DNA of 64,000 nucleotides from Arthrobacter sp. KBS0702. Its GTDB lineage: Bacteria; Actinomycetota; Actinomycetes; Actinomycetales; Micrococcaceae. Location: positions 2,666,001 to 2,730,000 of the forward strand of contig NZ_CP042172.1 of assembly GCF_005937985.2 (NCBI RefSeq). The letters are read 5' to 3'. How positions within the stretch are numbered: the stretch's first letter is position 1; the number at the start of each line of letters is the position of its first letter. Below are positions 8,254 to 16,011 of the stretch, piece by piece. Under the pieces are notes generated by a model. The model ran no database searches, was not told the DNA's origin, and saw nothing but the letters and a program-made list of their open reading frames with translations. A program made the translations under genes and the position numbers.

Positions 8254-8351
8254 GGTCCGCCCGCTCGCGGCTTCGCTCCGGGCTCGCCGTGAGGAAACGT
8301 CGAGTCCGGACGGAACCCGCGAGCGAAGGACTCCGGCGACGACGGGCGGAT
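8254..8351. repeat. Nested inverted repeats between convergent genes
   Basis: TCCGCCCG (8256-8263) pairs with CGGGCGGA (8343-8350). Inside, CGCTCGCGG (8262-8270) pairs with CCGCGAGCG (8327-8335). It fills the gap between the nitronate monooxygenase and LysR stops and may serve as a bidirectional terminator without a U-tract. Confidence 0.4.
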
Positions 8352-8355
8352 CCGT

Positions 8356-9339
8356 TCAGTTGCCGGAGCGCCCGCGGACGAAGCCGGCAAGCAGCGCCGG
8401 GCCCTCGCTGAGCACCAGTTCCCGGAACAGCCGAACCGGATCCGGTTCGGCGTCCGCTCCCCCGCGCCGTTCCCGCCAGGCCAAGCCGATCTCCCGGAAG
8501 GCCAGGCCGGACTCCAGCGCAAGCTCCACCCAGCCCAGGTCGCCTGACTGCCCCGGGGTGTGGCGGCCGGGGGCCAGGCCGCCGGGCGGGAGGATGCTGA
8601 CGCCGAGGCCGGCCGAGACGAGGCCCCGCGCGGTGTGGGAGTCCTGGCTTTCGAAGGCGATGCGGGGCCGGAATCCCGCCTCCCGGAACAGTGCGTCCGT
8701 CAGCGAGCGCATGCCGTAACCGGGCCCCATCGCCACGAACGGATCGTGCCTGATGTCCGCGAGCCGGGCGCGGCGGCGCGTGGCCAGCGGGTGCGAGTGG
8801 TGCACGACCAGCCGCAGCGGTTCCCGGTACAGGGCGGCCGAGGAGATCAACCGGCTCGGCGCCGCTATGGGGGCAGTCAAGGCGAGGTCCGCGTCCCCCG
8901 CTGCCAGTTCGGCCAGGCAGCCGTCCCGCGCGCCCTGGCTGAGGTGGAAGGCTGGCTGGGGATGCCGCTGCCGGAATGCGCTGATCAGCAGCGGCAGCAT
9001 CGCTTCCCCGAAGGTGTGCTGGAAGGAGACCGATATCCGCCCGCGCACCACCTCGGACTCGTGCCGGACCAGATCCAGCCCGGACTGGAATTCGCCCAGC
9101 GCCGCCTCGATGTGCGGCAGGAGGGTCTTGGCCGCGGGGGTCAGCCGCACGCCGCGGCCGTCACGGATCAGCAGTTCCGTCCCAATGATGCTGCCGGCCC
9201 GCGCGATCCCCCGGCTCACGGTGGACTGTGGCAGTCCCAGCACTTCGGCGGTGGCGGTGATGTGCTGGGTGCGGCCGAGCTCGGCCAGCAGCGGCAGCAG
9301 GGGCAGCAGCTGGACCAGTTGCTTGTGCTCCACGTCCAC
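8356..9339 (-). CDS. LysR family transcriptional regulator
   Basis: LysR-type regulator, 327 residues. The N-terminal winged helix contains ITATAEVLGLPQSTVSRGI, the recognition helix of the family, followed by a periplasmic-binding-fold effector domain (RLVVHHSHPLATRRR; GLVSAGLGVSILP). Start GTG 9339 is chosen because GAGGAG sits nine bases upstream; longer in-frame starts would run across the shared operator. It diverges from an MFS transporter that it most likely controls, with a dyad-symmetric site between them. The inducer is unknown. Confidence 0.88.
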   Translation of the reverse strand: MDVEHKQLVQLLPLLPLLAELGRTQHITATAEVLGLPQSTVSRGIARAGSIIGTELLIRDGRGVRLTPAAKTLLPHIEAALGEFQSGLDLVRHESEVVRGRISVSFQHTFGEAMLPLLISAFRQRHPQPAFHLSQGARDGCLAELAAGDADLALTAPIAAPSRLISSAALYREPLRLVVHHSHPLATRRRARLADIRHDPFVAMGPGYGMRSLTDALFREAGFRPRIAFESQDSHTARGLVSAGLGVSILPPGGLAPGRHTPGQSGDLGWVELALESGLAFREIGLAWRERRGGADAEPDPVRLFRELVLSEGPALLAGFVRGRSGN

Positions 9340-9388
9340 GGCACACCGCTCCTCAATCGTTCCGTATTTGCTATTGATCCTATAAGAA

Positions 9389-9407
9389 ACATGCATTGGA
9401 AGCATGT
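9389..9407. promoter_or_regulatory. Dyad-symmetric operator in the LysR/MFS intergenic region
   Basis: ACATGC (9389-9394) and GCATGT (9402-9407), perfect arms separated by seven bases. It lies 13 bases upstream of the MFS -10 and 50 bases upstream of the LysR start, the expected place for a LysR-type site controlling both genes. Confidence 0.5.
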
Positions 9408-9419
9408 CTTTGCGAGGCC

Positions 9420-9425
9420 TATTCT
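9420..9425 (+). promoter_or_regulatory. Leaderless -10 (TATTCT) of the MFS gene
   Basis: TATTCT, six bases, then ATG 9432, which decides the start. Confidence 0.55.
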
Positions 9426-9431
9426 GGTGGG

Positions 9432-10760
9432 ATGCCCCGCCTTCCGCTCCGCCATCCCGCTGCCGAACCAGATGCCGGCACGGCAACCCTTCCCGCTTGG
9501 GCAGGGCACCCCAAGGGCTCCGCGGCCTACCGGCGGATCCTCGCCGGTCTGGCCTTCGCCGGCGTCGCAACGTTCGCCCAGCTCTATTCCACCCAGGCCG
9601 TTCTGCCGATCATCGCCCAGGAACTGCAGGTGACGGCGGCCGAGGCGGCCCTGACCATCTCGCTGGCCACCGTGGGTCTGGCTGTGACGGTGCTTCCGTG
9701 GTCCTTCCTCGCCGACCGGATCGGCCGGGTCCGCGCCATGGCCTGGGGCATCTCCGCGGCCACAGTGCTGGGCCTGCTGGCCCCGCTGGCACCCAGCTTT
9801 CCCGTCCTGCTGGGCCTGCGGATGTTCGAGGGCATGGCCTTGGGCGGCATCCCGGCCATCGCCATCGCCTACCTCAACGAGGAGGTCAACAAGGCCCATG
9901 CCGCACTGGCGGCCGGCACCTACGTTGCTGGCACCACGCTCGGCGGGCTGGCGGGACGGCTCGTCGCCGGACCGGTCGGCGAACTGTGGGGCTGGCGTGC
10001 CGCGGCGCTGGCAGTTTCCCTCATGGCGACCGCCGCGGCCGCGCTGTTCCTGGTTCTGGTGCCGCCGGCGCGCAACTTCACCGCCGCTGCGGCCAGCGGC
10101 TTCCGCGGCGCCCTCGCCACCCTGGCCGGCCACGGCCGCAACCCCCGGCTGCTGGCCATCTACGTCCAGGCGTTCGTGCTCATGGGCGGCTTCGTGGCGG
10201 TCTACAACTACCTCGGCTTCCGGCTGTCCGGCGAGCCGTTCAGCCTGCCGGCCACGCTGATCAGCCTGATCTTCCTGGCCTACCTCTCCGGCACCGTCTC
10301 CGCCCGCTGGGCCGCCGGGCTGACGCTGCGCTTCGGCCGGCGCAACGTGCTGCTGGCGGGCACGGCCCTCATGGTCGCCGGACTCGCCCTGACACTGACC
10401 CCGCTCCTGGGCCTGATCCTGGCCGGCCTACTGCTCTTTACCGGCGGCTTCTTCGCCGCCCACAGCATCGGTTCCGGCTGGACCGGCGTGATCGCGAGCA
10501 CCGGCCGCGCGCAGGCCGCCTCGCTTTACAACCTCGCGTATTACCTGGGCTCCAGCGTCATCGGCTGGGCCGGCGGCCTGCTCTTCCAGTCCCTGGGCTG
10601 GACAGCCCTGGCCCTCGCGGTGATGGGACTGGCCTGCACGACGGCGGTCATCACCGCCGTCGTGCATCGGGCCGGCGCGGCGAACGCCGGGACGGGGAAC
10701 GCCGGGACGGCGGGCAGAGCCGCAGCGGGCGGAGGCCCGACGCGGACAGCGGCGCGCTAG
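9432..10760 (+). CDS. MFS transporter
   Basis: Major facilitator permease, 442 residues with about twelve hydrophobic segments. The loop 2-3 signature is visible as SFLADRIGRVRAMAW, and YSTQAVLPIIAQEL precedes the first conserved helix pair. Substrate unknown; the resemblance is to drug/proton antiporters. Start ATG 9432 follows TATTCT by six bases. The last codons come from short GC-rich repeats (NAGTGNAGTAG). Its TAG stop overlaps the stop of the convergent PLP-enzyme gene by four bases. Probable target of the divergent LysR regulator. Confidence 0.88.
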   Translation: MPRLPLRHPAAEPDAGTATLPAWAGHPKGSAAYRRILAGLAFAGVATFAQLYSTQAVLPIIAQELQVTAAEAALTISLATVGLAVTVLPWSFLADRIGRVRAMAWGISAATVLGLLAPLAPSFPVLLGLRMFEGMALGGIPAIAIAYLNEEVNKAHAALAAGTYVAGTTLGGLAGRLVAGPVGELWGWRAAALAVSLMATAAAALFLVLVPPARNFTAAAASGFRGALATLAGHGRNPRLLAIYVQAFVLMGGFVAVYNYLGFRLSGEPFSLPATLISLIFLAYLSGTVSARWAAGLTLRFGRRNVLLAGTALMVAGLALTLTPLLGLILAGLLLFTGGFFAAHSIGSGWTGVIASTGRAQAASLYNLAYYLGSSVIGWAGGLLFQSLGWTALALAVMGLACTTAVITAVVHRAGAANAGTGNAGTAGRAAAGGGPTRTAAR

Positions 10761-11920
10761 CGGGTCGCCTCCAGGGCCTGGAACAAGTCCGCCACGATAT
10801 CCGCCGCATCCTCCAGCCCCACGGACAGCCGCAGCAGTGCCGCGTGCGGCTTGGCCTCCGAGGCCACCGGCCGGTGGGTCAGCCCGGCCGGGTGTTGGAT
10901 GAGCGTATCGATGCCACCGAGTGAGACGGCGTGAGTGATCATGCGGACGGCAGCCGGGATGCGCTCGGCGTGTTCGGCACTGGCCAGCTCAAATGCCAGC
11001 AGCGAACCGGGGCCCGCCATCTGCGTTCCGACCAGGCCCCGGGGATCGCACTCGGGCAGGCCCGGGAAGTAGACCCGGCGGATCAGTTCATGCCCGGCCA
11101 GCGAGGTCGCGACCTTCTCGGCGCTGGCCTGCTGCGCCCGCACCCGCACCGGCAGCGTCGCCAGTCCGCGGTGCAGCAGGTACGCCGGCCAGGGCGTCAG
11201 GATGCCGCCGGTGATGGCCCGGATCTGGCGCAGGCGGACGGCCCACTCCGGTGAAACGGCAACAACCCCGCCCATGGCGTCGCCGTGGCCGCCGAAGAAC
11301 TTGGTGGCGCTGTGCAGCACCATGGCCGCCCCGTGCCGGAAGGGCTGCTGGAGTACCGGGGTGGCGAAGGTGTTGTCCACGAGCAGCGGCACCCCGTCCG
11401 CCGCGGCCACCGCGGCGGCAATGTCGACGAGCTCCAGGCTCGGGTTGGCCGGGGTCTCCAGGATGACCAGCCCGGTGTCGGGGCGCAGCGCCGTGCGGAT
11501 GCCGTCGGGCGTGGTGAAAGTGACCTCGGTCCCCAGGACCCCGGAGGCCAGCAGGTGGTCGCTGCCGCCGTAGAGCGGGCGGACTGCCACCACGTGCCTC
11601 TTGCCGGTGGCGACGACGGCGAGCAACACCGCGCTCAGGGCCGCCATGCCGGTGGCAAACGCCACCGCTTCTTCCGTAGCCTCGAGCAGGGCGACGCCCT
11701 CCTCGAACCGGGCGACGGTCGGGTTCCACAGCCGCTGATATACCGTGCTTTGCCCGTCCAGGTGCGGGCCGCCGGTGGCCATCTGCTCGTAGGCGAGTCC
11801 GCCGTCGTGAACCGAGGGCAGCGGGGCCGTGGTGGACAGATCGATCGGAACGGCGTGGACGCCGAGTTCCGTGAGGCCGTTGCGGCCGGCGTGGACCGCC
11901 AGCGAGTCTTGAGAAAGCAC
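10757..11920 (-). CDS. Cys/Met metabolism PLP-dependent enzyme (cystathionine gamma-synthase/methionine gamma-lyase family)
   Basis: Gamma-family trans-sulfuration enzyme using pyridoxal phosphate, 387 residues. The PLP lysine is Lys207 in SATKFFGGHGD, with VDNTFATP (Asp182) binding the cofactor and RPLYGG (Tyr117) stacking on it. Sequence alone does not separate synthase from lyase activity. Start GTG 11920 has AAGGAG four bases upstream. It diverges from an Lrp/AsnC regulator, a pairing common for methionine gamma-lyase and related catabolic enzymes, so a degradative role is slightly favoured. Confidence 0.85.
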   Translation of the reverse strand: MLSQDSLAVHAGRNGLTELGVHAVPIDLSTTAPLPSVHDGGLAYEQMATGGPHLDGQSTVYQRLWNPTVARFEEGVALLEATEEAVAFATGMAALSAVLLAVVATGKRHVVAVRPLYGGSDHLLASGVLGTEVTFTTPDGIRTALRPDTGLVILETPANPSLELVDIAAAVAAADGVPLLVDNTFATPVLQQPFRHGAAMVLHSATKFFGGHGDAMGGVVAVSPEWAVRLRQIRAITGGILTPWPAYLLHRGLATLPVRVRAQQASAEKVATSLAGHELIRRVYFPGLPECDPRGLVGTQMAGPGSLLAFELASAEHAERIPAAVRMITHAVSLGGIDTLIQHPAGLTHRPVASEAKPHAALLRLSVGLEDAADIVADLFQALEATR

Positions 11921-11931
11921 CGTACTCCTTA

Positions 11932-11950
11932 TGAATATTCACCGTTGAAT
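11932..11950. promoter_or_regulatory. Candidate Lrp operator between PLP enzyme and Lrp genes
   Basis: A perfect ten-base palindrome TGAATATTCA (11932-11941) followed by another TGAAT half (11946-11950). The AT-rich gap 11921-12052 is typical of Lrp/AsnC autoregulated divergent promoters. Confidence 0.4.
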
Positions 11951-12052
11951 GCGGTAAGTATCTGGCACTAATTCGGAGATTTATAGAGGGCGTGAATGGA
12001 ACTGCCAGAAAGCGCCGTTTATGATGAACTGACACCACATCAAGGAGGATCC

Positions 12053-12559
12053 GTGAGCAGCCCCACGAAGAATGTTCGGCCCACCGCCAGCACCAGCGAA
12101 CCCCTGGACGCCATCGACGAGCGACTGCTCGCGGCCCTGGTTGCGGACGCCCGGATCTCCAACAAGCACCTGGCTGAACTGGTGGGCATTGCCCCGTCGA
12201 CGGCGCTGATGCGCACCCGGGCCTTGTCCGAGCGCGGGATCATCCAGGGCTTCGAGGCCAAACTCAGCCTCGCCGCCGTAGGCCGGTCGGTGCAGGCACT
12301 GATCGCCGTCCGGCTGCGGGCCCACGACCGCGAACAGATCGACCGCTTTACCGCCCGGGTTCCCAAACTGCCCGCCGTACTGTCCACCTTCCACACCTCG
12401 GGCTCGGTGGACTACCTGCTGCATATCGCCGTCGCCACCACCGAGGACCTGCGCGACTGGGTGCTGGACAACCTGGCGACGGATCCGGTGGTCGGGCACA
12501 CCGAGACCACCCTGGTCTTCGACCACATCCAGGGCAACCACGGGCCGCTGCCGGACTAG
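12053..12559 (+). CDS. Lrp/AsnC family transcriptional regulator
   Basis: Feast/famine regulator, 168 residues. The N-terminal HTH (DERLLAALVADARISNKHLA ... APSTALMRTRAL) precedes a RAM-type effector domain (SVDYLLHIAVATTEDLRDWV). I chose GTG 12053 because a strong AAGGAGG lies four bases before it; the ORF is open back to 11996 but that part falls within the divergent promoter. It likely controls the adjacent PLP enzyme in response to an amino acid. Confidence 0.9.
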   Translation: MSSPTKNVRPTASTSEPLDAIDERLLAALVADARISNKHLAELVGIAPSTALMRTRALSERGIIQGFEAKLSLAAVGRSVQALIAVRLRAHDREQIDRFTARVPKLPAVLSTFHTSGSVDYLLHIAVATTEDLRDWVLDNLATDPVVGHTETTLVFDHIQGNHGPLPD

Positions 12560-12623
12560 CCGCCGCGCGCGCAGGGCGTTGGTTGTACCCGGGTGATGGG
12601 TGTGGTTCCGATGCCGATCCGGT

Positions 12624-12916
12624 GGGACATGCCCATTCTTCGTGCGGGGCTGGTAGGACATGCCCATCCTTCGTGCCGGCGGGTGGGCATAGCAGCACTA
12701 TGTCCATTGCTCGCGCCCAGCACAGGACATGTCCCCAGCCGGCCGACGAACATGCCCATTCCTCGCCCGGTCCGGTGGGACATGCCCATTCCTCGCCCGG
12801 TCCGGTGGGACATGCCCATTGCTCGTGCCGGTCCGGTGGGACATGCCCATTCCTCGTGCCGGTCCGACGAGCATGCCCACTCCTCGTGCCGGTCCGGTGG
12901 GACATGCCCATCCTTC
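12624..12916 (+). repeat. Array A of the GGRCATGYCC repeat family
   Basis: Occupies most of the 425-base gap between two convergent genes (12560-12984), where I see no other gene. Ten cores (CATGCCCAT or close variant) begin at 12628, 12659, 12688, 12728, 12751, 12781, 12811, 12842, 12872 and 12903; spacings are 31, 29, 40, 23, 30, 30, 31, 30 and 31. Units 12751-12903 are nearly identical, with a CCTCGTGCCGGTCCGGTGG-like spacer. One 50-bp composite element lies at 12685-12734. The minus-strand ORFs across it are by-products of a stop-poor repeat. Confidence 0.9.
12685..12734 (+). repeat. 50-bp composite element, copy 1
   Basis: GGGCATA, seven bases, TATGTCCA, eighteen bases, GGACATGTCC. The three blocks have exactly the same spacing as the copies at 52611, 62792 and 62926. 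Confidence 0.85.
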
Positions 12917-12984
12917 ACCCCGGCGATTGGGCTCGGCTCAGTCCTGCTGGCCGCGGATGGCGCCGGGCGCCCCCAGCCAGGTGC

Positions 12985-14226
12985 TCAGACCCGCGCTCGC
13001 AGGGCGTTCCGCAGCGTGACGGCTGCCAGGCCCAGGGAGAAGACGGCGCAGAGCACAACGAAGCCCGACACGGCCGCCTGCAGGCCGAAGGCGCCGGCCG
13101 CCAGACCGAGCCCGATCACCGGGAAGGCGCTGCCGAGGTACGTGATCACGTAGACGGTGCTGATGATCTGGGCGTGGCGGGACGCCTCCACCTTGCCGGC
13201 AACGTCGTTGAAGACGGTGCGGAAGGAGACGCCCTGGCCCAGCCCGGCGGTGATGCTGGCGGCGATCAGCAGCCATGGGCTGCTCCAGGCCGCGGCCGCC
13301 GCGATCAGCAGTACGGACACGGCCAACAGCGACAACCCCGCGGGCACCACGAAGCGGCCGCGCACGGCCAGCAACTGGCTCAGCGCGGAGGCTGCCAGGG
13401 TCAGCCCGGCGAGCAGCCCGATCAGCGGACGCGAGTCCGCGTGGACGATCTGGGCGAAGTAGCCCGGAGCCAGCGAAAGGCAGAAACCGAAGACGGCGAA
13501 GCTGAGGAACCCCACGGCCGAGGCGAGCCAGAACGCCCCCCGCGCCTCGCTGGACACGGAGGGGCGCCGTGGCGCGAGGACCTTCAGCGGCTGCGGACCC
13601 GCGACCGAGGTGATGGCGGGCCGCGCCTTGAGCAGGTAAAGCGGCACCAGCAGCGCGAGCAGGACGACCGAGTGCAGGTAATACGGCGTGGAGGTGGGTC
13701 CCGGAAGGATGGAGAGCATCCCGCCGATGGCCGGCCCGGCCGCCACGCCGCCGGCGGAGGCCAGCAACGTGAACCGCGAGGCCCACTCCGGCCGGCTGGG
13801 CAGCAGCTCGCGCAGGGCAGCGGAACTTGCGCCGGTGGCCAGCGCCACCGCCGCCCCCTGCAAGGCCCGGCCCGCGCACAGCGCCAGCATGCCGTCCGCA
13901 GTGGCGAAGACGAAGCCGCCGGCGAGGCCCACCAGCACCGCCAGCACCAGCGCCGCCCGCCGGCCGATGTGATCCGACCAGTGACCGGCGAGGATCAGGG
14001 TCGCCACGAGCGCCAGCACGTAGGCGGAGAAGGCCACCGTGATGTCCAGGGCTGTAATGCCCAGCTTGGCCTGCAGCAGCGGGTACAGCGGGGTCGCGAG
14101 GTTGGCGCCGACGAGCAGCGTGAAGATCACGACGCCGGCCATCACCAGCCGTGCGGTGACGGAAGCGTCCCAGCCCCAGCGTTCTGCCGTGGCCGGGCGC
14201 ATGCGAAGTTCGCTGAAGACGGTCAT
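12985..14226 (-). CDS. MFS transporter
   Basis: Major facilitator permease, 413 residues and about twelve hydrophobic segments. The loop 2-3 motif is GHWSDHIGRRAAL. Start ATG 14226 has AGGGG about ten bases upstream; the in-frame ORF reaches back to 14349 but would overlap the divergent promoter. Substrate unknown. It diverges from a second Lrp-type regulator, which probably controls it, so an amino-acid-related efflux substrate is possible. Its 3' end abuts repeat array A. Confidence 0.85.
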   Translation of the reverse strand: MTVFSELRMRPATAERWGWDASVTARLVMAGVVIFTLLVGANLATPLYPLLQAKLGITALDITVAFSAYVLALVATLILAGHWSDHIGRRAALVLAVLVGLAGGFVFATADGMLALCAGRALQGAAVALATGASSAALRELLPSRPEWASRFTLLASAGGVAAGPAIGGMLSILPGPTSTPYYLHSVVLLALLVPLYLLKARPAITSVAGPQPLKVLAPRRPSVSSEARGAFWLASAVGFLSFAVFGFCLSLAPGYFAQIVHADSRPLIGLLAGLTLAASALSQLLAVRGRFVVPAGLSLLAVSVLLIAAAAAWSSPWLLIAASITAGLGQGVSFRTVFNDVAGKVEASRHAQIISTVYVITYLGSAFPVIGLGLAAGAFGLQAAVSGFVVLCAVFSLGLAAVTLRNALRARV

Positions 14227-14383
14227 GGCGGTGCCCCTGCTGCATTGAAGCGGGCCGCGCGCGTTCCCTGTGGGGAGGCGCCGACCCGGTGAAGATTGGT
14301 ACCTCCAGAATGCGACACGGGTGAGCTTTCGGGGCAAGTTCTGTGCCAAAATTGAGCATATCCATCAATCGGAGCCTGTCAGC

Positions 14384-14929
14384 GTGAACCGGAGTGACGA
14401 TTTGAACAGTCTTGACCCCACCGATCTCAAGATTCTGCTGGAACTGATCAAGGATCCGCGGATCCAGATCGGCGAACTCAGCGATGTCTTGGGCATCGCC
14501 CGGAACACCGCTCAGTCGCGGGTCCGCCGAATGCTGCGCTCGGGCCTGCTGCACGACGGCGGCCGGGAAATCGACCTGGAGGCGGTGGGGTACGACGTCG
14601 TCGCCTTCGTGACGATCGAGGTGAACCACCGCGAACTCGACGGCGTGGTGGGGGCCCTGCGACTCATCCCCCAGGTCCTTGAGGTCCACGAAATCTCCGG
14701 CCGTGGCGACGTCTGGTGCCGGGTGGTCGCCACCGACACGCACAACCTCCAGGCCGCGCTGCGCTCCATCCTGCGGATCAAGGGCGTGATCCGCACCGAA
14801 ACCGTGCTCGCCCTGCACACCCACATCCCGTACCGCACGGAACCGCTGATCAGCCGGCTGGCGCAGGGCAGCGCACTGGCCCCCGGCCGGTCCGCCGCGC
14901 GCCGGCCCGGTGCCGCGGAACCCGGCTAA
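14384..14929 (+). CDS. Lrp/AsnC family transcriptional regulator
   Basis: Feast/famine regulator, 181 residues. HTH: DPTDLKILLELIKDPRIQIG ... NTAQSRVRRML, followed by the RAM domain (ISGRGDVWCRVVATDTHNLQ). GTG 14384 is preferred because GGAG lies nine bases before it; the ORF is open back to 14270. The Ala/Pro/Arg-rich tail of about 25 residues is not conserved in the family. It diverges from the MFS gene at 14226, its likely target. Confidence 0.85.
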   Translation: MNRSDDLNSLDPTDLKILLELIKDPRIQIGELSDVLGIARNTAQSRVRRMLRSGLLHDGGREIDLEAVGYDVVAFVTIEVNHRELDGVVGALRLIPQVLEVHEISGRGDVWCRVVATDTHNLQAALRSILRIKGVIRTETVLALHTHIPYRTEPLISRLAQGSALAPGRSAARRPGAAEPG

Positions 14930-14935
14930 AGACTG

Positions 14936-14941
14936 GATAAT
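14936..14941 (+). promoter_or_regulatory. Leaderless -10 (GATAAT) of corA
   Basis: GATAAT, six bases, then GTG 14948. Confidence 0.6.
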
Positions 14942-14947
14942 GGGCCG

Positions 14948-15943
14948 GTGACTATCATTGACAACGCCGTCTACGTCGACGGCGTCCGCCGCGCCGAGCC
15001 GGGCAGCCTGGAACAAACCTTTGAGACCCTGGCCGAGCACGGGGGCATGGCCTGGATCGGCCTGTACCGGCCGACGGAAGAGGAAATGGCCGCCGTCGCC
15101 GCTGAATTTGACCTGCACGGCCTGGCCGTGGAGGATGCGATCTCCGCGCACCAGCGCCCCAAGCTCGAACGCTACGACGATAATCTGTTCACCGTGCTCC
15201 GGCCGGCCAGGTACCTGGACGAATCCGAAACGGTGGAGTTCGGCGAGCTGCACGTTTTCACGGGCCGGAACTTCGTGGTGACCGTCCGGCACGCCGAGAC
15301 CGCCGTCGTCGGCCTGGTCCGGCGCCGGCTGGAGCACCGCCCGGACCTGCTGTGCCACGGCCCGGAAGCGGTCCTCTATGCCCTGATGGACCAGGTGGTG
15401 GACGACTACGTCCCCGTGGTCGCCGGCCTGGAGAACGACATCGACGAGATCGAGGACCAGCTCTTCAGCGGCGACCCGCTGGTGTCCCGGCGTATCTATG
15501 AGCTCGCCCGCGAGGTCATCCATTTCCAGCGCGCGATCCACCCGTTGCCGGCCATGATGCAGCAGCTTCGCCGGGGCTTCGAGAAGTACCAGGTGGACAC
15601 CGAGCTGCAGCACAGCCTCCGCGACGTCGAGGACCACGTCGAGCGTCTCATCTCGCGCGCCGACTCCTTCCGCGACCTGCTGCAGAACGCACTGACCTTG
15701 GACGGCACCCTGACCGCCAACCGCCAGAACGAGGCCAGCGCGGAACAGAATGAGCAGGTCAAGAAGATCTCCTCCTGGGCCGCGATTTTCTTCGCGCCCT
15801 CCTTTGTCGCCGGCGTGTACGGAATGAACTTCGACAACATGCCCGAGCTGCACTGGACCTACGGTTACCCGATGGCGATCGGCCTGATGGCGGCCACCGC
15901 GACGATCATGTACGGCATCTTCAAACGGAAGGGCTGGCTCTAG
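14948..15943 (+). CDS. corA: Magnesium/cobalt transporter CorA
   Basis: Pentameric Mg2+ channel, 331 residues. A large cytoplasmic N-terminal domain and the long stalk helix (about residues 170-270) lead to two C-terminal membrane segments. The selectivity motif YGMNF ends the first membrane helix, and a short basic tail (FKRKGWL) follows the second. The leaderless GTG start follows GATAAT by six bases. It begins 18 bases after the Lrp gene but has its own promoter. Confidence 0.94.
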   Translation: MTIIDNAVYVDGVRRAEPGSLEQTFETLAEHGGMAWIGLYRPTEEEMAAVAAEFDLHGLAVEDAISAHQRPKLERYDDNLFTVLRPARYLDESETVEFGELHVFTGRNFVVTVRHAETAVVGLVRRRLEHRPDLLCHGPEAVLYALMDQVVDDYVPVVAGLENDIDEIEDQLFSGDPLVSRRIYELAREVIHFQRAIHPLPAMMQQLRRGFEKYQVDTELQHSLRDVEDHVERLISRADSFRDLLQNALTLDGTLTANRQNEASAEQNEQVKKISSWAAIFFAPSFVAGVYGMNFDNMPELHWTYGYPMAIGLMAATATIMYGIFKRKGWL

Positions 15944-15999
15944 CCGGCCCCGAGGCGCGGCACAGCTTTCCGCACGGCAAGCGCGCCCGGCGCCCCGTG

Positions 16000-16005
16000 T
16001 AGTCT
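16000..16005 (+). promoter_or_regulatory. Leaderless -10 (TAGTCT) of the UbiB-like gene
   Basis: TAGTCT, six bases, then ATG 16012. Confidence 0.6.
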
Positions 16006-16011
16006 GGCGTC

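Noticed and set aside
12624..12916. CRISPR array (about 30-bp period)
   Set aside because: Repeats and spacers are equally conserved within the array, the shared core is only 10-14 bp, spacing varies from 22 to 43, and no cas genes are near.
12348..12918. Overlapping minus-strand ORFs of 120-228 residues with repeated MGMSHRTG, EWACP and NGHVP words
   Set aside because: They run through array A in all three frames because the unit lacks stop codons. Unit lengths of 29-31 and 40 are not multiples of three, no RBS precedes them, and part overlaps the Lrp gene.
12938..15853. 971-residue minus-strand ORF
   Set aside because: Antisense shadow across MFS, Lrp and corA genes; its composition is typical of a high-GC off-frame.
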